NCBI GenBank assembly: GCA_036850595.1
Contig: CM072158.1
Coordinates: forward strand, 21,448,578-21,512,577
DNA length: 64,000 nucleotides
Reading direction: 5' to 3'
Source: Rhyacichthys aspro
Lineage: Eukaryota; Chordata; Actinopteri; Gobiiformes; Rhyacichthyidae
Shown here: positions 22,990-33,599 of the stretch, in pieces
How positions within the stretch are numbered: the first letter of the stretch is position 1
Layout of the letters: each line of letters opens with the position of its first letter
Program-made: the position numbers and the translations under genes
The notes under the pieces: model-generated
What the model was told of the DNA's origin: nothing
What the model saw: the letters and a program-made list of their open reading frames with translations, nothing else
The model's database searches: none

Positions 22990-25900
22990 ACAAAAAATTT
23001 AATTGATATAGTCTTCCTTTTTAATCTATCCTGTTAATTAGTTTGTACAATTTATATTCATATTTTGTCTTTTTTTTATCTTTTATTTTTCCTGAGCCAA
23101 CTTAGACCATTATCATATGTGAGCTGATATAACTGTCAGTTTCTCCTAGGTGAAATGTATCCAGTTTAATCAGACAATATTGTGGGGGTTGACAGAATAG
23201 TCAGACTTTTAGACTACAGCCAGTCAGAAGTGAGACAATTATTTTATCTCGGTGTATAATAGATAGATAGTCTAATTGTGTGTTATGCAATAACTGGCTG
23301 ATGTTGCATTCTTATTGGCAGAAGCACTCACATTCCGCCATCATAAATGAGCAGCATTAGGTCACAGGTGCCCTAACAATAAAAGTACATTCACCTGAAA
23401 AGTCATCAATGTCTATTGACTCATACACACGCTGTCCACAATATTTGTAAAGCATAATGAAAGAGAGTTTAGCTAAATGATTACCTATTTTCCTAACAAT
23501 TATTGAGGCTCTGAATATGTATTAAATGACTGTGGATCTTCTGAAAATAATATAACAACAGTTAATGTCCTCTTGGGGGAGAAAAATACAGACATTGATA
23601 AATGTAGAAGATTACCATGATGAGGAATGTAGACACAGACAAATAGTTTCCTTGAAAAATATTGAGATATATCCTTGGTAAAAAAGTGACAAATGTACTC
23701 ATATATCCTTCTCCGCTGCTTCAATAGGACATGTAATATTTCAAAATCTGAGAGGTACTTTTTGAAGTGATTAGCGCTCCATTGTGTCTCATACATCACC
23801 CATCAGCCTGTTGCCAATACAGCAGCTGACAGCTAATAAGATACAGGAGATTAAAATGGCTTTACTGACAATCATTTATTCTGATCCATTGTCTTATAAA
23901 TACAACTTTAAGACTCAATATACTGTAATGCATTTGAAATCTCCCCAGCTCATCTTTTGATGTGCCACCCCAAGGCTTTGCCGTGGCATGACCTTGATGC
24001 AAGCGTCAAAGAGGCCTGAATATACTGAATAAATTATGCATGTGCATCTGCGAGCCTGTGTGCAGCCTAGGGAATTGGATTTGTCAGATTGGTGTCTAGA
24101 CATCAGAACTGGACTGAGAGCTCCGTGAACCTGGCCTCAGCTGAACTCTAGAACAACAGGATCAGGACAGTCAGAATTGACGAGGGCAGGGCTGGAGCCA
24201 GGGATAGGGCTGTGTCTGACTCTGAATGACACATGATGATGGTATTATTCACTGTTTATCTCATAGCATGTTTGAAACTGGTAAAAGGAGCGTCATGTAT
24301 AATGTTGTAGTATAAAGTTTAACAAAAGAATTAGTATCTTTCCAATCTCTCTTTGTCTTCTTTATCTTTTATGAACATTTTGATTTTTTATTGTACACAC
24401 AACAAACATTATTTAAACAAAAATAAATATAGACATTGGTAATGGTAATTGCTTTATAGCCTTCCATCTGCTCTCATCACACAGATTAATAAAGATTGGT
24501 TATAAATCCTTTTACATGTAAGTTACAATTCTAATTTTTTTTTATGGATAGTCAAAACAAACATTTTAGATTGTTCTAATTCTGTAATGATTCAATGTGA
24601 CAATAATATTCATATACAGTGCTTTAAAGCATGGTTTTGAATTTTTATTTTTGAATATGACATTTTCAAACAAAATCACAGCAGTTACAAATTTATTTAT
24701 TAAATCATCTTTGAAATTACAACCTAATATTAAATTTGCATTCTATTTCAATTTTTTTAGTCTAGAGAGGACAGACTGAGTCTAGAGAGGACAGACTAAG
24801 TGTAGAGAGGACAGACTGACCCCAGAGAGAACAGATTGAGCTCAGTGAGGACAGACTGAGCCCAGAGAAAGACTTTAAACTAAAACCAATATCTCAGTTT
24901 CTCATGAGTTTTAACTGTCTATTTTTCCAGATATATAAATGCAAAGTGTTATTTTGAAGTGATTATGCTTAGTTTTGACTGATGTGTTTCAACTGTATAA
25001 ACTGTTGACGACAATTTACACATTGAATCTTTAAAATAAAACCTAAATGTTGTTAAACTTGTTTTTGCCTTCTTTGTGTGTTGGCCTCGTCACTAAACCA
25101 ATAGACAAGGCATAAACAGACACAGTGCCAAATTAACTATCAAGACAGGAATCATCCATTTTCATTAGTAGCAAATATCAACAGAAATAAAAAAACTATA
25201 CAGTGTGCATGCAGGAGCACATGACACTGCAGCAATGTGGAATAAAAAAGGCCACAAAGAAGGTCAAGACTTATGTAAATAGCAGAAAATTCACCGCCTT
25301 TCTCTGCACTGCACCAAAAACTTTTTGTTCCAGATCAGCCTATTTTCCCCAGAGTGAGCCATGAATTAGTCAGCCTCTGGAGAAGAAAACATACCTAAGG
25401 AGACATCAGAAGGACACCAGTGCGTCCTCTGGCTCTCAGGGGAGAAGAATGGATTCCTATACTTAGTGATGCTTTGAAACACACTTACAAGAGTTGTGTT
25501 TACCATGAGTGATACGAAATAAAAGACAGAAAGTATGGAATGAGTCATGAGGCTGCTAGTCAAGATGCAGAAAAATCCTTTGGATTCATGAGGGTGATAT
25601 TGGGCAGAGACAGGATGGCCCTGTCAGTATTAGACAGAAGACCATCAGGGACTGGGCTAATTATAGCAGCAGCACAGTAACTGCTTTACAATTTCATAAC
25701 TGACAGACTGCACAACTTTCCCATCAAACAAAGCTTAAGGAGAAGCTGCCCAAAACTCAAGCCATCTGTACGTCAGAGAGCAGCAGGCTCCTGTGGGCCA
25801 TGAACTCACATTATTAGATAAAACCAAACAGACAGCATTAGTAATAAGTGGGACTTGTGTTGGTGGTTGTCTTCCTTAGTTTTGTGTGTTTTGGGACACT

Positions 25901-27435
25901 TATATCACAATGCCCAAACCAAGGTATCCATCAATCACTCCCGTATCACTACGGTTAGGAGGCTGAGATACCAGCTTGAATCAAATGTTTTTCATTTTGT
26001 TGGCCATTCTTGTCCTATCTTATCCTTGCATGTATGTTTTGAAGACTGGAGTTGATGTTTCTAAGTCTACATTGTACATAGCTTATAAAGCGCGTATAAT
26101 TTTAAAGAATGCACTTCAAATAGAGCTGTTTGAACAACTGACAATATGGTCACCCTACTCTTTGCCTGAATACAGCTTATAATTACCATTACCATTCGGT
26201 GTTGGCCACTTGAGTGTAACCTTGTAAGAAAAGATATTCATTAACGGCAATATGAAACCCTTAACAATCAGGCACATGGCTTAAACTGCACTTGAGTATT
26301 CATAAAAATTCATGTCTAATTAAATAGAGATAACATTAAACAACCAATAAAACACTGCAGGGTCAGTCAGCAACTGTTATAGTGTGACCTTTCAAGCTTA
26401 AAAGGCAAACATACCACAAAAAACCTTAGAAAGTGGTACCATCAGAAGAGGCCATAAATGAGACATTCATCCAGCTACAATTTGCTGTCATGTTGTTTTG
26501 GTGTAAAGCACAAGTGGCAGTGTAAATTGAAAGCATGAGCAGTGGCTCTTTCTTCTCTCACCTTCATCTGTTTAAAGCTCACATTTGAACTCGAGACTAG
26601 TTCATAGAGCCCATTCCTCCAAGGCTTCTCCCGTCACTACTCATTTACAAGACTATTAATCAGGCCAGAATTTGTTGTCAGCCAGTGGGATGCATGTGTT
26701 TCTTTTCTGATCCATGTGTGTAAAAGGGCCACAATTTCAATAAAGCACCCCGTTAGAATCAGATAAGCTTCACTCACTCTGTCTTTCCCCTTGTTGTATC
26801 AAAGCTGTGACTAAGGGCTTGACTTTAGAAAATCCCTCAACAAAAGAGATGCAAACATAATTACAGCTGGAGTAAAGTATTGATTGTGTATAATCTGCAG
26901 CCTGGGGCATGCGTCAGAAGCAGATTTTTAGTTTAGTTTTCAGTTTCAGTTGGATTATGATTTACATATTACTTTTTAATCAATTAATCTCTAATACAAA
27001 ATAACATTCTGTCTCAGGAGACCCTTTAATTGGCTCTAGACACACTCTCTGCAGAGTGCCAAAAAGAAAAAAATAAATATCTGAGTTGATTAAGCAGCTG
27101 GATACTTCTTGGGACAAAGGATGTTATGCCTCTCTTGGTCCTCATCCGTGGCATCCTGTATCTTCGTCCTCAAAGTAAGTACTACTCAGTAATGCTCAGA
27201 CCACAGTGAGTGTCACACAGTCTTTTGAGCCAAATTTACTGTGTATTTGTCTGTTAAGAATGAAATACACATGGTTTTACCAGTGATCTTGCTCCCAACC
27301 TTGTCCAATTTGTTTTTGTTTTGTAAAGACAGCCTCCACCCCAGCTCAGAATACAAAAAGTTAAAAAACTCTCTACAAAACCTTTATAAAACAATTTTAG
27401 CATAGTACTGTCAACATTGAGAATCCTTATTTACC
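22990..27435. other. Gene-poor interval upstream of bet1
   Basis: I see no convincing exon or RNA gene in these 4.4 kb. The DNA is AT-rich, and its only distinct feature is the 20-bp minisatellite at 24761. The short open frames have no recognisable content. Confidence 0.5.
24761..24868. repeat. 20-bp minisatellite, about 5.4 units
   Basis: Units of tctagagaggacagactgag repeat in exact 20-base register at 24761, 24781, 24801, 24821 and 24841, with a partial sixth. Units differ by one to a few substitutions. Confidence 0.95.
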
Positions 27436-27439
27436 TTAA

Positions 27440-28393
27440 AGGTCCTATATTATACTATTTTGAACATTATACAGTGTACTTTGGATACATTTAGGTTACC
27501 ATATCACGTTTTGCAACATGAAACACACAATAATGATCTTATACAAGTGGTTTGGATGAGCTCTCATCATGAGTCCAAAGTAAACGGTCTGATTTGGCGC
27601 TGTCACTTTAAGGCTCATTTCTCCCGTGTTGGCTCCGCCCACTCATGACGTCATGCTAGAGCTGCGCTGGAAACAGACTGAAGTAAACACGGTACATTGT
27701 TGTAATAACTTATTCAGCAAGGGCTTTGAGAGTAACTGAGCCGTATATCTTCGACCCAGAGTCTGAGTCTGAGTTTGAATAACATGAGCAAACACAAAAA
27801 CCTTGAAGGCTTCTACAAGACGTTTCTGCTTGGTAAATGAGAAACTATTTATTGTGTATGTTTATATGGTGTAGCCCGTAGCATAGCGCGTGTTAACTGC
27901 TTCTGTTTATAGGTGCACATGTGGAAATGGCCGTACAATGCCTACTGAAGTTGAGAATGTATGCTGCCTGGAGACTCCTAAGGTAGCTGGTGTGCAGTGT
28001 ATTGAAAGAACTATAATAAAGTAGCCTAGCAATATGTAGAGCTATGCAGTAATACTTGTTAGTAATACATGTTGCTGACGGTAAGTAAGCTAACACAGTA
28101 GCAGAGTTGCTTTTTTGTGCGTCTGAGCTGAAGAACACGTTACTTGTTGACAGTACAGGAGAGAGGGGCAGGAGGAGTGTGGAGGAGCACTTCCTGGAGA
28201 GAAGTGGTTTACTTCACATATTAACGTCTTTGCGTGAAACAGCTCATTGAAAGGACTGTAGCTCAAACTAAATAAATTACTTAAACATGCGCGAATGAAA
28301 CAAAACACAACCTTGGGTATGTGTTTGAGGTAGAAACAACATTATAACATGGTGAAAAGCTCAGAAAAGTCGATTTAGCATAATATGGGACCT
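27440..28393. mobile_element. 954-bp deletion derivative of the TTAA element
   Basis: It has the same terminal inverted repeats as the 2.8-kb element (AGGTCCTATATTAT... and ...ATAATATGGGACCT) and TTAA on both sides (27436-27439, 28394-28397). About 580 left and 310 right bases match the long copy. The roughly 1.9 kb in between, which holds the ballast exons 2-3 and the THAP remnant, is absent. Exon 1 remains, with an acidic frame (ALRVTEPYIFDPESESEFE) but without its ATG (AAG instead, near 27720). Confidence 0.82.
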
Positions 28394-28404
28394 TTAACAA
28401 CATA

Positions 28405-28690
28405 TAAGTAGCTTTTTTTTTCAAACTAAAGCCTTTTTTAATTAATTATTAAGCTGTTACTTAATTTACTTTTAATTTCAAGCCCTTAAATCTATTTATG
28501 AAGATATGACAGCCTTTTTTTTACGCATCACTGGCACTACAAAGGCAGTTCTACCACACTTTATTAGCATTTTATTGCTTGCCTTTAGGTGTTCCTTATA
28601 GTTGACTTCATCTGCTTCACTGCAGCTTATATTATAAACTAAGAAACCTTCGCTGTTTCTGATGGGTAAAATAGACGCTTAAGATGCAGC
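28405..28690. repeat. Dispersed repeat, inverted partner of 21510-21800
   Basis: It is the reverse-complement relative of the repeat in the bet1 last intron: tagctttttttttcaaact, ttattgcttgcctttaggtg and agaaaccttcgctgtttctg. It begins directly beside the short TTAA element. Confidence 0.6.
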
Positions 28691-29188
28691 GGAGATGAGG
28701 GGCAGACTCTGCCTTTATTCAGCAGCAGGCACTTTATCCTTTTTACGCACCTCCACCTGTTACAGGGACAGATCAGCAGTGCATTACCCTAACACTCTAA
28801 AAATCATCTGGAAACAATGTGAGACTGAATTTTTGTCAAGACCTTTTCCCACATTCCACCTGGACTTTACTCCGATTTGTGTGTTCACTTATGCAAACTA
28901 CAGCCCATTCCCATTTCAACCCTTTACCCCTTTCTCACAGCCCTATCCATTGGTTTTACAGATTCACCTGAGGCGAGGGGATATTACAATTTTCTTTTAG
29001 ATTGAAGGGAAGGGCTAAGTAGAAGGGCTACACAGCCCTCCAAACTGAGATTTTTAGTGACCACACTTGAAACAGAGGGGTAAGAAAACTCCCAGCATAC
29101 AGTGCGTTCACTAGCACAGTGGCTGTGAAAGACATGCATAAATGTCTTATAATTGAAACTAGAACAATATTTTGAAGAGTCCTGTTTT

Positions 29189-29347
29189 CATTCATTCATT
29201 CATTTTCTACTGCTTATCCCATTTGTGGGGTCGCGGGTGGCTGGAGCCTATCCCAGCAGCTTTGGGCCTTAGGCGGGGTACACCCTGGACAGTGGCCAGT
29301 TCGTTGCAGGGCGGACACTTAGAGACGAACATTGACAGACAACCATT
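29189..29347 (-). repeat. tRNA-head repeat, 5'-truncated insertion with 13-bp target-site duplication
   Basis: The + strand shows (cattcatt)n, tactgcttatcccatttgtg, ggctggagcctatcccagc and ggggtacaccctggacagtg, ending at gacagacaaccatt. It therefore lacks its tRNA head. The direct repeat agagtcctgtttt flanks it exactly at 29176-29188 and 29348-29360. A 5'-truncated copy with a 3' (AATG)n tail and a target-site duplication is the signature of LINE-driven retroposition. Confidence 0.85.
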
Positions 29348-29490
29348 AGAGTCCTGTTTTACCTTTGTTTAATCTTGTTCTCATACATATGTTTCGTAAC
29401 AAAAGGATTTCTCCTGGGTGGGTTGTTGGCCCTCTGCAGGATAGTCGGTTGGTGGGGCTGCCACCTTACAGCGTACCGACACGCTGTAGA

Positions 29491-29604
29491 GCTTACAGCA
29501 CCTGGTATTCCCAGGCGGTCTCCCATCCAAGTACTAACCAGGCCCAACCCTGCTTAACTTCCGAGATCAGGCGAGATCGGGCGTTCTCAGGGTGGTATGG
29601 CCGT
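29491..29604 (-). rRNA. 5S rRNA pseudogene, nearly full length
   Basis: The reverse complement starts ACGGCCATACCACCCTGAGA, a few bases inside the 5S 5' end, and runs to the 3' end, GGTGCTGTAAGC. The internal promoter is recognisable: AGTTAAGCAGGGTTGGGCC (box A/intermediate region) and TGGATGGGAGACC (box C). It lacks the first 4-5 bases of mature 5S and has no downstream T-run terminator. It also differs from the usual vertebrate sequence at several sites. I therefore call it a pseudogene or a 5S-derived repeat head rather than an active gene. Confidence 0.82.
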
Positions 29605-31369
29605 GGTATATCACCTCTTAACAACTGAAGCAACCTGCCTCGAACGCTGGAAAGAGCACTTCAGCCTCCTCTTGCAGCACAGCTCCATCACGGCTGATTT
29701 CATCACCCCAGCCACTGCAAATGCTGCATCTACCAGCAACGCTTGCAGCACAGATCCTGTCACCCCAGGAGAAGTCAGAGCTGCTCTGAATAAAATCAAC
29801 AACAGGAAGGCCCCCGGCTTCTGCACCATAACCGCTGAGATGTTGAAATCTGGTGGTGATGGCGTTGTCGAGTGGCTCACCCACATATTCAATCAGGTGT
29901 GGGAGACAGAGAGGCTTCCCAGCGACTGGACCAGAGGGGTCATCCTGCCCTTCTGGAAACGTAAGGGTGACAGGCTAGACTGCTGCAACCCCAGAGGCAT
30001 TACCCTTCTATCCATTCCCGCCAAGCTCTTTACCAGGATCTTGCTCACCCGTGCCCTCCCAGCCATCAGAAGCAGTCGCTGTCCCCAGCAGGCTGGCTTC
30101 ATGCCTAAACGCTCCATAACAGACCACATCTCCGCTGTTCGTCTGCTGATAGAGAAGACCTATGAATTCCGCAAAGACCGACATTTCTACATCGGGTTCA
30201 TAGATCTGAAGGCTGCCTTTGACACCGTCTGCCATGCTTCACTGTGGAGTATCCTACAGGCCCTTGGAGCACCACCCAAGATCGTTGCCCTACTCAAGCT
30301 GCTTTACAGCAACGCACAGAGCTGTGTCCGTGTTAACGGCAAAGACTCTGACTGGTTTTCTATCTCCAGTGGCGTCCGGCAGGGCTGCGTGGCTGCTCCC
30401 GACCTCTTCAACTGCATCATTGACCACCTGATGCTCAAGGTCTGTGAGCGGGTCCCCGGAGTGTCCCTTGGCGACTACCACCTGACTGACCTGGAGTACG
30501 CTGATGACACCACTCTGCTCAGCACATCCTACAGCCAGTTGAGAGACGCTCTGGGCATATACAGCGAAGAGGCAGGGAAGCTTGGCCTCCAAGTGAGCTG
30601 GGCTAAGACCAAATTTATGCATTTCGGTGATGGGCCGGATCCACCCCCCCTGCAGCTCGGCAATGATATTGTAGAGCCTGTCAAGTGCTTTGTGTACCTG
30701 GGGTCCATAGTGACCGACAACGGAGACCTAAATCCAGAGATCAATCGCAGAAGAGCCCTGGCAGCATCAGCCCTGCAATCCCTCTGGAAACCACTCTGGC
30801 GACATTCTACCATCTCACGCATGACGAAGCTCCGGATATATAATTCCGCCATACTCTCTATCCTGCTGTATGGCTCGGAGACATGGCCCCTGAACAAGAC
30901 TCTGGCTGCCAGAGTAGATGGCTTCGACAGCAGAGCTCTCCGCACCATCGAAAACATCAGGTGGCCCCAGCGAGTTTCCAACCAGGTGCTCAGAGCTTGC
31001 ACGCGCCAGCCCAGAGCATCCTGCCTGGCTGCGCAACGCCGCACCCGCTGGTTTGGTCATGTCCTCCGCCTTCCTGTTGACCATCCCACGAGAGCCATCC
31101 TCCAGTTTGATCCAAAGGCAGCAGGCTGGAAACGACCACGAGGCAAGCCCCGCACCCGATGGCTTGACGTCATCCCGGGCGACCTCCAACAACTTGGAGT
31201 CACCGTGGAGGACGCAGAGCAGCTGGCCCAAGACCGCCAGCACTGGAAAAAACTGGTTCATCTGGTCGGCTCAATGCACAGGGACGGGACATCCCCCCCC
31301 CTCGCTGGAGCCATAATAATAATAAATAATCATACATACACTCAACTGTTTTCTCCTACTTTTCTGTAA
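29597..31369 (+). CDS. Non-LTR retrotransposon reverse transcriptase, 5'-truncated but uninterrupted
   Basis: This 590-codon frame lacks an N-terminal endonuclease but contains a whole RT. It reads NNRKAPG (finger, near residue 70), PRGITLLS, FIDLKAAFDTV (motif A), GVRQGCVAAPDLF (motif B), LEYADDTTLL (motif C, residue ~300) and YLGSIV. A C-terminal thumb follows with LYGSETW and TRWFGHVLRLP, and KPRTRWLDV ends the recognisable part. The listed ATG lies inside the abutting 5S sequence, so it is probably not the natural start. After the last RT-related residues the element ends in an ataataataaataatc tail (about 31313-31331). The frame is much more GC-rich than the flanks. The lack of stops suggests a recent insertion. 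The clade is unresolved; RTE-like is my guess. Confidence 0.85.
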   Translation: MAVVYHLLTTEATCLERWKEHFSLLLQHSSITADFITPATANAASTSNACSTDPVTPGEVRAALNKINNRKAPGFCTITAEMLKSGGDGVVEWLTHIFNQVWETERLPSDWTRGVILPFWKRKGDRLDCCNPRGITLLSIPAKLFTRILLTRALPAIRSSRCPQQAGFMPKRSITDHISAVRLLIEKTYEFRKDRHFYIGFIDLKAAFDTVCHASLWSILQALGAPPKIVALLKLLYSNAQSCVRVNGKDSDWFSISSGVRQGCVAAPDLFNCIIDHLMLKVCERVPGVSLGDYHLTDLEYADDTTLLSTSYSQLRDALGIYSEEAGKLGLQVSWAKTKFMHFGDGPDPPPLQLGNDIVEPVKCFVYLGSIVTDNGDLNPEINRRRALAASALQSLWKPLWRHSTISRMTKLRIYNSAILSILLYGSETWPLNKTLAARVDGFDSRALRTIENIRWPQRVSNQVLRACTRQPRASCLAAQRRTRWFGHVLRLPVDHPTRAILQFDPKAAGWKRPRGKPRTRWLDVIPGDLQQLGVTVEDAEQLAQDRQHWKKLVHLVGSMHRDGTSPPLAGAIIIINNHTYTQLFSPTFL

Positions 31370-31932
31370 AATCACTGTTTGCTAACATTACATTGACAGG
31401 TCACGACAGTCTTGTATTTGCAGAATTGCTGAACTTTTTAATTGCTCATCTGGTATTAATACATGCTATCTGTGTTTTTGTTAGTAGTTTGAATTTTCTT
31501 TGATAATGTTCCGAAAACAGCTTTTCATCTCTCATTTTCTCATGTGGCCAAGCGCAAACTCTATTTCATGCACATGAAACAAGCATTAAAGCACAAACTG
31601 CTCACACTCACTCCTGATTTGGGCAGACTGCACTGGGTGGATCTGACTACAGCGACAACAGGATACGCTGCTGACATATTGGTTGTTACCACCATTCTGG
31701 CAGCTTTCTGTTAACTGTCAGGATTTTTATTTTCGCTTCAAGTGAACAAGTAAAACAGACAAAGCACTGCCCTGAGGCGAATTCTGTTTTCAAAGGCTTA
31801 CGACTCAGCGACAGCAGAAATACACAATCTTATGCACTGAGATGCCTCCCTTGTCACCTGCTTCGCTCCAGTGCACTTCGGCTCCATACAGCATGTCACC
31901 ACACTCTTGCTATATTTATATCATAGCCATAA

Positions 31933-31990
31933 CATGACTTTAGGTAATTGCCAAATGGGATGTGGCAGAATGTTTGGTCATGTCTGTTGA
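31933..31990. repeat. Direct duplicate of 33995-34053
   Basis: catgactttaggtaattgcc through atgtggcagaatgtttggtc to gtctgttga is repeated 2 kb away in the same orientation with only a few differences. A Tc1 remnant and a 1.1-kb TTAA element lie between the two copies. Confidence 0.75.
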
Positions 31991-32059
31991 GGCAGACTAC
32001 AAGTGTGAACACACTCTAAGACATTAACTTGTCTGTCTGTCTGTCTGTCTGCCTGCCTT

Positions 32060-32460
32060 TATGAGTTCCAAGGCAAAAACCACTACTGTCCAAAAAGAAC
32101 ATAAAGGCTGGTCTCACTTTTGCCAAAAAAAACACCTTGATGATCCTCAAGACTTTTGGGAAAATAGTCTGTGGACTGACGAAGCAAAAGTTGAACTGGA
32201 AGGTGTGTGTCCTGTTTTAGAAAAAGAACATTATATCAACAGTTAAATATTAAGGTGGTAGTGTGATGATTTGGAGCTGCTTTGCTGCTTCAGGACCTGG
32301 ACGTCTTGCTGTGATTGATGGAACCATGAATTCTGCACTCTGACAATAAATCCTGAAGGAGAATGTCCGGCCATCAGTTTGTGACCTCAAGCTGAAGCAC
32401 TCTTGGGTTCTGCAGCAGTAAAATGATCCAACACCAGCAAGTCCACCTCGGAATGACTTA
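32060..32460 (+). pseudogene. Tc1-like transposase remnant
   Basis: The frame at 32061 reads WSHFCQKKHLDDPQDFWENS and LWTDEAKVELEG, the DDE-region block that precedes the second acidic residue in Tc1 transposases. After a stop it continues as GGGSVMIWSCFAASGPGRLA and VIDGTMNSA, then decays. A (GTCT)n run precedes it at 32033-32056. No inverted terminal repeats were identified. Confidence 0.82.
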
Positions 32461-32471
32461 ACTTAATTTAA

Positions 32472-33584
32472 AGGTGGAATAGAAGATGTTTGCGAACATT
32501 CAGACAGCAGCGACTGTTACCCAGTTTTTGAAAAATGCGCATGCGCAAGACGAGCCAACTTCTTTCACAGTTCTTTCCAAGATCCGCCTCCAAAACAACA
32601 CGCACGCGCCAGAGACTAACAGACGGCCCTTCACAGCTGACTGGCCCCGATTCTCTCCATACAATGTCACAAACGCAGGTTTCTGTCCATTGATTGTTAG
32701 AAAATTGAAATAGAGTAGCCCTGCCTGTAACGTTTTACAATAATAAGAAATAACTTCTAACTTCTGCCCACCAAAAAGAATAGCGATCAAACATTACATG
32801 TGTCTAACAATATACAGTGTCAAAACACCAGATAATACTCCCAACTAGCAATTTTTAATATGACAACCAAACATTGAGCCTAAAACTTACCTGTCGAGCA
32901 GCTTATTCCTCACTGTGCCTTCAGCGCTCGCTATCGCTCAAACGATGCACCAAGAACAACTCTGGTTTTGTTTCTTTCATCTGCCATCTTTTTCCTTTTC
33001 GCAGCCACCTCAAACATTGTCTTTCTTTTACAGTTACCTTCATCAGTGTTCTTCGCAGCCATTGTGTAAAACCTTGCTAACGACAAAAAATCTTAACTAG
33101 ATATAAATGTAGCCTGAAGCTAACGAGGAGTAGCTAGATGAACAAACTAAAGCTAACGGATGGACGTTAGTTAAACAGACCCATCTACACAAATAAATAA
33201 AGAGAAAAAGAAAAAAGGGAAATAAATGACTATGTGGTCCTGACAATGGAGCTGCACGAAGGAGCAGTCTGTGCCTGACAGTGAAGCTGCACAGTAAGGC
33301 TGTTTAACGGTAGCAACGCAATAACAGCTGTAAACAGAATACGGGAACGCGCACGCTTCCGCCCTCACGTAGCAGGAGTGATTGACAGGCTGATTGACCA
33401 ATAGAACACGCGATGAGAGCGTTTTTGATTGGATAATGTTTTTAAGGCACCACCACTTCCACAATTGACATATAATAAATTTTATTTTTCAAGACCTCTT
33501 ATTTTCCGATGCCTTATATGCAAGTAAAAACAAATTTATAAAATATAACAAAAAATGTTTCCAAAAACATCTTCTATTCTACCT
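32472..33584. mobile_element. 1.1-kb nonautonomous TTAA-flanked DNA element
   Basis: AGGTGGAATAGAAGATGTTT at the left matches the reverse complement of the right end (AGGTAGAATAGAAGATGTTT) at 19 of 20 positions. TTAA flanks both ends (32468-32471, 33585-33588). No transposase is visible inside. The target site and AGGT start are the same as in the two elements at 11494 and 27440, but the interior is unrelated to them. Confidence 0.82.
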
Positions 33585-33599
33585 TTAACTATTTTGTTT

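Noticed and set aside
24761..24868. CRISPR-like array
   Set aside because: The 20-base units are directly adjacent with no spacers, in a vertebrate genome; it is a minisatellite.
30529..31261. Long - strand frames of 171 and 148 codons
   Set aside because: They are antisense shadows of the GC-rich reverse transcriptase frame.
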